Assembly: GCA_903813345.2 (NCBI GenBank)
Contig: CAIIXF020000008.1
Coordinates: forward strand, 38,068,867-38,132,866
DNA: 64,000 nt
Source of the DNA: Owenia fusiformis
Taxonomy: Eukaryota; Annelida; Polychaeta; Sabellida; Oweniidae
Direction: 5' to 3'
The position numbers were made by a program, and so were the translations under genes. Below, piece by piece: positions 27,029 to 36,930 of this stretch. The notes under the pieces were generated by a model. That model ran no database searches, was not told the DNA's origin, and saw nothing but the letters and a program-made list of their open reading frames with translations. The first letter of the stretch is position 1, and each line of letters starts with the position of its first letter.

Positions 27029-28636
27029 TGCATATATGTTTTTCCAACACAGCTGTGGCATGAGTTTATCTCCGAGAATCAATCCATGAAAAAATTGCTT
27101 TCAGACTATTGTTGATTTTAGTTATTTTCTGATTTAGATATATTAAAATTGTTTTCAATTAGTCTAGCTCATTCCTCACTCTTCTTGATTTCAAAACAAA
27201 ATACTCAATAATGTTCCAGTTTATGATAAGTCGTCCACACTATTTTGTTGACACTCCTGTCTGTGTCTGAAATAGCCAAAGGACAAAGCTGGGCTTATAA
27301 AAGGATCAGAACACACATGATGTCAGTGAAGGATTTTAATATTTTTACAATGCATGTGTAGCCAATTTATGTCTGGCACAGTTTATTCAGTAACATGGTC
27401 ATGTATTAATAGATCATTCGTATTGTGTTATGGGTATTAGTCCTGTTTGTACCATGTTCTCTTTTTTCATCTTCATAAACCCTTGGTTAGATTTGTGTAT
27501 GTAGTCTACATCAACATTATTTAACCATCTTATCATGCATGGGTACTAACCAGACCCCATCTTACCCTGAGAATTTTAGGATCAGCATTGAGCTTATCAT
27601 TCCTCTGACTTTCCTAATAGCCCTTTGACATTGATACCACTGAGGATACATTATCATGGGGTCTGTTAAGTAGAGTTTTGTAACGTCTTAAGTTTAGATT
27701 TTCTTTTTCTTTCGTAAGTGTATTCTCTGAATTGAAATGTGTTTTATGAAATATGTAATTTTATAAGTCCAAGTAACAGATGTATTTCTGTATTATTGTT
27801 AAGTATCAATGCAAAGCACCATCATCCGATGTATTAAGTCATGTAAGTACTTCTGGAAAATCCCTATGACATGTTGTAGTGTCCTGTATTGACTTTGAAG
27901 TGTACATTGTCTTCAAAATTGTACATGTTTTGTCTTTTTTTTCTTTTTTATTATTTATTCTTATTTATAAATGTTTTGTACTTGGACACATATTAATTTG
28001 TTTAAATGATGGTTGATTGGTTTCTTGTATGTTTGCTATATCTTGGTAACAGTGTGGTAGATTTATTTGGGTTATTTGTGATTGTTTTATTCAGATAATG
28101 GATTGTGTCCTATTTCTTGTTCGTTAATTTTATTGTTCAATTTGTTCTACACCCCCAATTTATTCTGAAATCAGGGTACCATAGGGTACCTTAAGTGTAT
28201 GGTCACCAGACAGTGTTCATGATACTGTACAGTACTGTTTTAGTCAATGATACTGTATGTTACCACATTTTACAATATTGTTACCAAAACAGTACTGTTT
28301 GATACTATTGGAAATTGACTTTGAATTTTTAACGTTCTTTAAAGACAATGCATAATATACCCATACATTCAAAGTATGTCATCATATATTAGCTAATAGG
28401 AAGTTATAAATCCAATCATGTGATCAATGAAATTTTTGCAACAGCTTTTGTCTACAATCAACCAGTTCCATCATTTGTATCAAAAGCTACACATGTTTTA
28501 CCTTCAATATTGACAGTTAAACAATTCACTCAATTTCTATAAAATGTTTGACAACTACAGATGTGCATCACTAATGTTTTATGACAGGACATGAATGCTG
28601 TATATTGATGGTTTGATAGTACATATTAGTTTTATT

Positions 28637-29196
28637 TATTGACCTCATTGTTGGTCATATCCGACTGGAAAGTCTATGATGACAAAAAGATCAATAAGGT
28701 ACAATGTCATGAAATATTTATGAAAATAATCATTTTTATAAATTGACCTCATGGTTTGTCATATTGACCTGGCAGGTATGATGAAAAAAAGTCAATAAAG
28801 TACAATGTCTTGAAATAATTATGAAAATAATCATTTTCATAAATTGACCTCATGGTTTGTCATATTGACCTGGCAGGTATGATGACAAACAGATCAATAA
28901 GGTACAATGTCATGAAATATTTATGAAAATAATCATTTTTATAAATTGACCTCATGGTTTGTCATATTGACCTGGCAGGTATGATGAAAAAAGGTCAATA
29001 AAGTACAATGTCTTGAAATATTTATGAAAATAATCATTTTTATAAATTGACCTCATGGTTTGTCATATTGACTTGGCAGGTATGATGAAAAAAGGTCAAT
29101 AAAGTACAATGTCTTGAAATAATTATGAAAATAATCATTTTCATAAATTGACCTCATGGTTTGTCATATTGACTTGGCAGGTATATGATGACAAAT
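28637..29196. repeat. Minisatellite, unit about 101-104 bp, about 5.5 copies
   Basis: AATTGACCTCATGGTTTGTC starts copies at 28741, 28842, 28944, 29045 and 29146, with a diverged first copy at 28637. Two subtypes differ by GATCAATAAGGTACAATGTCATG versus GTCAATAAAGTACAATGTCTTG-type segments and roughly alternate in the first four copies, which points to duplication of a dimer. Confidence 0.9.
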
Positions 29197-30150
29197 GAAA
29201 ATGTGAAGTATGAGACATAGTTGTGCCTTTTATTACATGACATTTGTTTTGCAGTTTATCTGCAATGGAATGTGTGCGTGTGAGGCTATTACTGTAAACT
29301 ATTGGGGGAGAATCCAGACTTGCTTCATGCTCGGCCACACCTTTGATATTTTTTCATTTTAAATTCCATCGATCAACTATGAATGATACCATGATAATTT
29401 TAGACATATAAAATGTCATTGATGAGGACTGTATGTATTTCTTCTGCCACATGAATATTTGTTTCATGTTTTTGAGGGTTGCCCTTTGTGGTTTCTTGAA
29501 TAAATATAGACTGGGAAATTGATCTGATAAACTTAGCCTTTAGATTGGAAGTCATAGGTGAGGTGGTCTTAAGGATAAAGTAAAACTGAAAAATATCATA
29601 AAATTATAAAATCATCTTAGAATTCAATTTTGCCTATTTAAATTTGCCAGGTGCCCCTGCCCCTATGCTGTTATATTTTTAGTGTTGAAGCAATTTGTTC
29701 TTGAGAATTATCGTTCACACAGTTCATTTCATAAAATATTTCAGAAAGTTAATTAATTGATAAATATTTAGTTATATCACTAAGTAATATGAAAAGCTTT
29801 GATTCTTTTATGAGTTCAAATTTCCAACTGTGTCTGATGGGATTGAACAGTATTGGTAACTTAAGTTGAGATTAAAACTGAACACTTTACAACATTTGAA
29901 TTTTGGCTACTCTCTTAATAGGAGACAATTCTTCAATGTGGTTTTATCCAATAAGAATTCCGAATCAGGAAAAAATAACATAATTTTCTGCTTACTAGTA
30001 GCTTTCATATCACATTTGCCCCCCCCCCCCCTAAATGCCATGAAAGCTTTATTTGAAATCAAGAATCTTAGCAAAAATGAAAACTGTACAACTAATCTAC
30101 ATAAAGGAGTCAGAATATAGTAAAAAAAAGCATTGCCAAGTATGAAAATC

Positions 30151-30220
30151 ATCAGATACAAGTCAAATTCTTTACTTCAGAGAATATTCTCTGAAGTAAA
30201 GAATTTGACTTGTTTCTGAT
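30151..30220. repeat. 70-bp near-perfect palindrome
   Basis: Two arms of about 34-35 bp meet with essentially no spacer at GAGAATATTCTC. The arms differ at one position (ATCAGATACAAG against ATCAGAAACAAG). A direct copy of TATGAAAATCATC lies on both sides (30141 and about 30255). The lack of a loop argues against a microRNA precursor. It could be a cruciform-forming site, a very short inverted duplication or an assembly artefact. Confidence 0.85.
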
Positions 30221-32979
30221 ATATTAACCAGAGAGATGAACTTACATAGAACTATGAAAATCATCGTTTTCACAAGTTTTTGATTCAAATTAGACTGGAT
30301 CTATGCACAACTGGAGAAAGAATACACCAGTGCTTCAGCCATGAGAGATTTGGGAATGGGGAAGGCCAACATTTGGCTGACCTAAGTACTTCAAAAGTAA
30401 GGGGGTAAACTACTTATTTTGCTATTAAGCTCATTCTGATTTATACCCATAACTTCACTGTATACGCAGGTGTCGAAGGTTCTTTGTTATCAATTTGATC
30501 ACATGCAGAAGCACATGAAGTCACGGCAACTCATTTGAAAAATTAATAAGTGTCTTATGTACTGAAATATAAACTTGTTGCAGGATAAGTAAATCATAAT
30601 TTGCAATGTCTGGTCTGTATCTGTAGATATAGGAATATGAAACTACTATTTAAGGTCTCAATAAATAAAATGGTACTTGATATTTCTGTTCTTTCCACAC
30701 TGAAAATGTCACCCATTGGAGAGATGTTGATCAAAATAAGCTTTAACTTTGAAATATTGTTTTAGTTTATAGAGCATGCATTCACTCATAAATGATTGCT
30801 TGTTTATTTATAATTTGTGTAGAATTACTCCCCTTCACGTATTTGTTTGTGTTTTCTGTAAAACACTTTAAGTATATAAAAGCATATGAGAAATGAAGAC
30901 TTCATTCAGTAGTTCTGGTTGGATAAATTGGGGTTCATATTCATTCAAAAAATTACATTTTTGGTTGATTTGGTTAAGAAGAAATTTTGAAGAGGAAAAA
31001 TCAGGAACTGTTTATATAATATGTCAGTCACAGATATTGAAATGTCTCACAAAAGTTATTGTGTTTGTCTTTGATTTAGCTTCTCTATGAATTTAATAAA
31101 CATATACAGGATCGGCCACTATATGCTATTTGGAGTTTCAATTAAGGGTGTTTCCCTTTTTGTTCTACTCTGTATAACATCACTGATTGCCTACAAACAT
31201 TATACACCATTGTCCATAAGGCATGCGGCAGAAGTGGCAACTGCCTTACTAAAATTTTACTGAAAGTGTAATATTCAGACCGCTTTTTTACTGGTTAAGA
31301 AATTGATATCCAATAGTAGCATTACATCATATTTTATGTTATATCCTCTGAGCTATTAAAATATGCCTTGTCTGTCAGCCCCTTGCTACACCCCTGTATA
31401 TGACATGGTTGCAAAAAATTGATGAGAATGCATCAATCAAGAACGATATTGATAGATTCAGTTTGACTGCCTTGTCTATATTTTTCTCAATTAACTTAGT
31501 GTATAATGAGTGGCTATTCTAGTGGGACTTTTTCAGTCACTGACTTACAATGCCTCGTGTGATGATACCCCGTTCATAAAGTACTGTACTAACACTGTTG
31601 TATTAATTGCAGAAAATGTCCTTACTAGAGCAGAAATGTTTAACAATGCAAGGAAACTGTAGTAGCTTTGTTCAGCATTGTCATCCTAATTACAAAGTGA
31701 AAAATAAAGAATGAGATTTCCAGCTTTCTCTAGTGAAGCCTAAGTCAGGCACAATTGCAATGTTACAAGAGGGTTTTTACGCTTGGTTTACAAATCCATC
31801 AAAACAAGCTCTACTGGACTGCTTTAAGTTTTCTAATTCTCTACTTGTTGAATAATGCATGACTTTACTACAACTCTACCATATGAGTAGAGAAATTTTC
31901 ACTTAAGCACTAGCATCAAAGCAAAAATTACAGTTATTATCACCTCGCGTGAAAGATCTCTAGTATTCGTATATAATTTATTCAGAGAGGTGTTTATCCT
32001 TTAATGTTTAAAATGGCCTTGATACCAGTAATCTGTATGCCCTAGTTACATAATACCTGTCGCCCTCACTCATTCCCTTGTAGGTGTCTACATGTAGGTG
32101 GCAAACTGAATGATATCTAACAGGGTGCTCTTTGCAAGACTAATTTGAGTCATATTCTCTGACTAAGCATAATATATGCAATCAGAATTCGAAATCTGAA
32201 AATCATTGGGTATTTTTGCCTATACGTTTGTATTGCTGCCACATTCAGACTCCCATATATAAAGGACATAGCATGTTGTTGTACAAAAATTCAAACAGCA
32301 AAATCTCTCTTGATTAATTGTTCACACATTTTTCAACACTAAGGAAAACATTTTTCTGACTGGTCAAGTGTCCAGTAAAGTGACTGCCTGCCACAGTGCA
32401 CATATTCCACAGAAATTAAATCTATTAATAATTGGATTGGATTTGATTCATAGTAAAATGTTCAATTAATTACAATTTGACAAGTAGAATATTATTTAAT
32501 AACATAACATAAAATGATGTAATATATCTCCATCATGTAACCATGTGGAGATAATCTTCCTATATGTAATAAAACCATGAAATATTATGAACTATTTCGG
32601 GAGAGTCTCTTGTCCGTCCACTCCTGAGTCCTGAGGCAGCTTTAGATTTTTACAATGACAAATAAGTCAATAGAAGTCTGTCAAAGTTGACAATGACAAT
32701 ACCATGAATGTCATGGGTTGGATAAAGTCTGGGGCTTCAGGTACAAATGAAAGCAAGAACTTAAAAGCATGTATGATTATCTATAGCTGTATATATCTAT
32801 GTTTATATATAGATGAAAGATACAGATATAGAAATATGTATAACCAGCATCCTCTGTCGAATGGCAGCATTAGCTAAACAATAAATTCCTAAGAGAATAA
32901 GAGACAATTTGAAAATATTGTGCATGGTCATTCAATTATGCACAGTGCTATATATGTAAATGATAAAGAAAAATGAAAG

Positions 32980-33066
32980 TATATACATACATGTCACAAG
33001 AACCTAGTTGGAGAAATATATACATTCACTTCAAAAGAACTTAAAGAAATATATACATGCATGTCA
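32980..33066. repeat. 37-bp minisatellite, left part
   Basis: Copies of a unit with TATACATACATGTCACAAGA and ACCTAGT(T/C)(A/G)GG(A/G)AAATA, split by the small foldback element that follows. The middle copy is diverged. Confidence 0.65.
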
Positions 33067-33369
33067 CAGGGGCGGATCTGGGAACCAACAAGGGGGGGGG
33101 GGCCCAAACTTCTTGTCTGAGAAAAAAATGTCCGGGCCCCTAAAACCAAAATGTGGGCCAAAATTTTGAAATTTTGAGGCCCATTTTCTTCAAAATTTGG
33201 CCTAAAATTAAAAAATAAGGCCTTAGAAGGCCCATTTGTGACCAAAAAGGCCTACTTTTTGGGGCAACAAGGTCTTTTTTGGCTCAAAAATTTTTTTGGG
33301 CCCAATTTTTTTTTTCTGGGCCCACCCGAGGGGGGGGGCCTGGGCCCCCCCCCCCCAGATCCGCCAGTG
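33067..33369. mobile_element. Small foldback/MITE (hAT-like ends) inserted in a minisatellite
   Basis: About 300 bp bounded by CAGGGGCGGATC and GATCCGCCAGTG, which pair as a 12-bp inverted repeat with two mismatches. Runs of G on the left (33091-33102) and of C on the right (33345-33357), and an internal GGCC-rich palindromic core, make the whole element fold back on itself. It interrupts the 37-bp tandem repeat. TGTCA (33062-33066 and 33370-33374) flanks it; an alternative boundary gives an 8-bp duplication, ATGTCACA/GTGTCACA. The terminal CA and GGCGGATC resemble hAT-family MITEs. No coding capacity; the short frame on each strand inside it is low-complexity. Confidence 0.65.
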
Positions 33370-33478
33370 TGTCACAAGAACCTAGTCAGGATAGTCAGGG
33401 AAATATATGCATACATGTCACAAGAATCTAGTCAGGGAAATAAATGCATACATGTCACAAGAACCTAGTTTGGGAAAT
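33370..33478. repeat. 37-bp minisatellite, right part
   Basis: Three further copies with ATACATGTCACAAGAA(C/T)CTAG. One carries a short internal duplication of TAGTCAGG. With the left part this makes about five or six copies in all. Confidence 0.7.
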
Positions 33479-33977
33479 TTCTATTTTACTGCATTCAGTA
33501 CCTACATGTAGCAATTGAAAAAATTCAACCTTATATTTTTTAAATAACTCTCAATTTTGGAAGAATCTTAGATTTCGTTCTGTAGATAGAGAGTTTATGA
33601 AGCAACAGGATTCTAATATTTTAATCCCACAAGAGGTGATACGCCCATTGTTCTAGGTTCTTGTGGCGTGTTGCAGCAATCTATAAATAGTTATGGCAGA
33701 AACATTAACTGCCTTATACACATTCACAGTAATCATCTTTTAAAAGCTATATGGAAATGGCTGCAAATAAAAAATATTAATTCATTGTGATAAATGCATG
33801 GACTACTTTAATTATTTTGTTCAGAATAAAGTTTGTGTTAAAAATCGAATGAATGATATTCTTTGTTATGTTCTTATTGATACTGCATTATGGCATACAT
33901 TTTGGTTGAATTATGTGTATCATTGATATTACATGTTTACATTGATTTATATTTTTGTACATTCTTTGAAAATTTAC

Positions 33978-34343
33978 CTGAGTGGTAAGTGTTTACTTCT
34001 GCGTCCACACGATCTGGTTTAGCCAGATCCATCTTTGCGAGATCACCATTGTTCGACTCTGGGATACATTTCTTTAATTGGGGCGATAGAATTTCCCAGA
34101 CTTCGCTCAGGTTCTCCTTCCGCGCGATTGGTGCAGAAATACTTGTTCGCCTGCTACTGATGCTGATGAGAGGCTCATCATCTTGTTTATCACTATCGTC
34201 ATCATTCGCGTCATCATTGCACGTCGTAGTAGTGTCTTTCTGGCTGCATTGTTCAGCCTTGTGCTGTATAAAGTGGACAATATCTGATAGCGGGTACTCT
34301 GTTTGGCAAGCACCACAAGTCAGCAAGTCGTGGTCTGTATCAA
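33978..34343 (-). CDS. Bcl11: BCL11 orthologue, coding exon 2 (N-terminal CCHC zinc finger)
   Basis: Second coding exon, 366 nt, residues 18 to 139 plus one base. It opens behind a TTTCAG acceptor (AG at 34345-34344) and reads [13 protein letters not shown], close to BCL11[12 protein letters not shown]. The single CCHC finger uses C27, C30, H45 and C50. In vertebrate BCL11A/B this finger drives self-association of the protein and supports its nuclear function. An acidic Asp-rich stretch follows at about residues 61-74, then an Arg/Ser patch and a Lys/Asp-rich tail unlike vertebrate sequence, which is normal for this fast-changing linker. I place the donor at TCAG|GTAAAT (GT at 33977-33976). 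A weaker candidate, GAA|GTAAAC, lies about 16 nt earlier. The chosen site leaves phase 1, the phase I recall for the vertebrate exon 2/3 junction. Past the donor the frame stays open to 33937, but that sequence ([13 protein letters not shown]) is intron read-through and does not look like BCL11. The C2H2-finger exon is not in the window. Confidence 0.92.
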
Positions 34344-35044
34344 CTGAAACACATAGGATGAACTGCTTATAAGACATTTCACTATTTTCAATTTGAATAA
34401 TGATACCTATATTATTAATTTATATGTAACATTATTAATCAATTTTTATATTTAAAAGCTAATTATAACATGTTTGATTCTTAACTATGAGTTCATAAAA
34501 ACATTATCGTGTAAGATCTTTTGCTCTTTTCATGTGATGCTCCTTTTATAATTATCTGCTTTTTGTTAATACTACATGCAAAATATTCTTATCATTGACA
34601 CAACATATTGTTCTTTTCATACACACTAGATGAAGGATTTTTTACTTGTGTTATCAATATTTCATTGATTTTTTATACATTTTTATCATTTTATTTTATC
34701 CTTTTGACCTTGTTAGGAGCCCACAATACCACTATAATGTCTGTATTCACATATTATACTAGTTACGAGTCACCACTGGCATTAAGCCTCTGTCCATTTT
34801 CCAACATTTATCTTTATAATTATCATATCATATTTCTCATGTCATTGCATGATGGCATATCTTTAGTTATTTTAGTGCAATGACAGTGTGTTCATTTGTA
34901 TGTAGTATCATGTAACAATCTTTGTAGGAATAATAAAATTGAAGCAATCTGGGCTCCCATTATCCTATGCGAGAGACAAACAAAATCAGGTTGAAGTCAT
35001 AAAATTAGTTGCACTTTCTTCTTTCATAACTTACAACTATTTTT

Positions 35045-35160
35045 GGGGTTGCTAAGTTGGTCGAGCAGTCTAGAGTGCAAGAACACACTCAGCTCAGCCC
35101 TAACGTTATAACCACGAGGTCGTGAGTTCAAGACGTGTGAGCTCCTTGTTTTTATTTAGT
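35045..35160 (+). mobile_element. tRNA-derived SINE relic
   Basis: Contains an A box, TTGCTAAGTTGG (35049-35060, 11 of 12 to the pol III consensus), and a weaker B box, GAGTTCAAGAC (35124-35134). The 63-nt gap between the boxes suggests a type II tRNA ancestor (Leu or Ser) with a long variable arm. The T-stem halves no longer pair and no acceptor stem forms, so this is not a working tRNA. The T-rich sequence after 35146 may be the tail. The 3' end is uncertain. Confidence 0.5.
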
Positions 35161-36459
35161 TACATTTTTCATATATATTCAAAGCTTTTTTAATTTTTTA
35201 AAATGTGTAAGTTGAGCACTTTTCCTACTTGTACATAACATAATCTATACATTTGAGATTTATTAGAACTCTAAGATTAATATTTGATAATCTCAGGGTA
35301 GTGTAAATAACCAATGGGGAGATACATAGGGAAGGTTGTCATTTAAAATCTTCAGTCTCCTTGTTATAAGAGATAACAGGAGTTATCTAACTTAATTTTT
35401 ATTCCAATTCTTAAAATAACAACACTGTCAATTCCAATTCTGTTTAAATTAGAGTAAATGCAAACTATTTTTATTTACCTCAAAGAAGGGGCATGTTTTC
35501 GACTTGACTGCCTCATTTATTCAAGATCATTTTTTTATTTCTTTTTATCTTTCTCTATATCTTAAAGTTGGTCATTTGATTAATAAGTCTTGATGAACAT
35601 TTCTGCTACATTGATTTGTTCTTGTTATTGGGATCAGCCTTAATTAAGTTGACCTACTTTGATTGACTGCATACCTACAGAATAAATCTAGGTGAGTAGA
35701 CAGAGTTCCGTCTGTTGTCCTTCATTTTGCAATAAGAGATAAATACAACATTTGTTTGTCTAATGTAAAACAATTTCAAATAGAAATAAAGATTTCATTT
35801 ACTTTTTTGTAATGTATGATACTTTCTTCAACTGTAAATTAATTCTTTTTATTTGTTTCTGATGTAAGCTAGTTCCAGTTGAAAATAAATACTTTAACAT
35901 TACTTCCTCACTGATTCAAGCCACATTGAGCAATCTTTTCTTGTTGGGGGATTGTATGCCAGACTTAATGTCTGAAAATCCATATACTCTCTAAATGTTT
36001 ATCTGGCCTTGTGGCCAGGTGATGTGTCAGTGTATGGTTTTACCTTGGTAGATTTCTACCAGGTCAGGTTAACCTGGAATTAATGGACTACATCCGAATC
36101 AATATATTGTTAATCTCGCCGTCTATGTACCATACATTGCGGATCTTGTTTTATAGCTATATTTTTCATTATTTATGATCAATTTATCAATATGTCCATT
36201 CTACACAGAGTCACATAGTGTATAAAACGTGGCATATTTTTTACATGATGGTTCAGACAGGTTGGAGGTAATAATGCAATGCCAGGTTTCTATTGGTTTT
36301 TTGTGCTCAACTTCATTTCAAATTGAGAGATCTGGTTTTGTCATGCATTCTACACCATGGGAATTCAGATTTTGGTCAGTCAACTTATTATATTTATATT
36401 AAGTAATTGATAAATGATATTGGACGAAGTTATTTGTTCGAAACTCTGTCACACTTATC

Positions 36460-36930
36460 CCTGCATTAGTGAATCAACTGGTACAATTCTATCAAATGGA
36501 TGACTACTTATTCTATCAAACATGAACCAGTTAGTTGACTCCTGAGTCTATTCTGTCAAACATAAGACAACTACCTTTTGAGTCAATTTGATCAAACACA
36601 CCATTATTAACTCTCGGTCTAATTTGATCAAACATACCATATTGACTTCTGAGCATATTATTTAGAACGTATGACTTTTGACTCCTAAATCTATTTTATC
36701 ATATGTACAACTTTTGACTCTTGGGCCAGTTTTGTCAAAATATACCGCTTAGTTGTCCCTTGAGCCTTTTACAAAACATAAGACTACTACCTCCAAAGCC
36801 AATTTTGTCAAACATACCACCATTGACACTTCTGAGCCTTTTCTAACCTAAGACCATTGCCTCCTAAGTGAGTTATAAAATATTCTGTCATGAGCCAATT
36901 CTAATGATTTGACGATTATTGACTCAGTTG
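36460..36930. repeat. Diverged minisatellite, unit about 45-55 bp
   Basis: Repeated pattern of TTGACTCCTGAGTC, then a TTYTRTCAAACATA-type segment, then a short run ending in ACTAC or CCAT. About eight or nine copies are recognisable, none identical, so the array is old. Confidence 0.55.

Larger units (their letters stand above)
1..33977 (-). other. Bcl11: BCL11 intron downstream of exon 2 (runs off the window)
   Basis: Everything below exon 2 has the look of intron: AT-rich, low CpG, stop codons in all frames, and no C2H2 finger motif. The next exon would therefore lie outside the window, or be a short exon I cannot recognise; vertebrate BCL11A has a small 102-nt exon 3 at this point. Mapped contents are the foldback at 1.4 kb, the long-TIR transposon at 6.4-7.9 kb, the repeats at 10.2, 23, 26.4, 28.6 and 33 kb, and the palindrome at 30.15 kb. 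Stretches such as 1.7-6.4, 8-10.2, 12.3-20.5 and 23.8-26.4 kb contain nothing else I can support. Confidence 0.7.

Noticed and set aside
26396-27115. Secreted or repeat protein encoded by the 66-bp array
   Set aside because: Frames are open on both strands for the same arithmetic reason. No signal peptide, start context or splice evidence.
30020-30031. Poly-C and poly-G runs (also near 41491 and 63301) as signals
   Set aside because: Isolated homopolymers, likely length-variable; no linked structure.
30151-30220. microRNA precursor
   Set aside because: No terminal loop and almost perfect pairing, unlike normal precursors; short inverted duplication is simpler.
33989-34372. 127-codon plus-strand frame opposite exon 2
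   Set aside because: Exact antisense shadow of the BCL11 exon, whose splice sites and zinc finger identify the true strand.
35045-35145. Functional tRNA gene
   Set aside because: T stem does not pair, no acceptor stem, weak B box.
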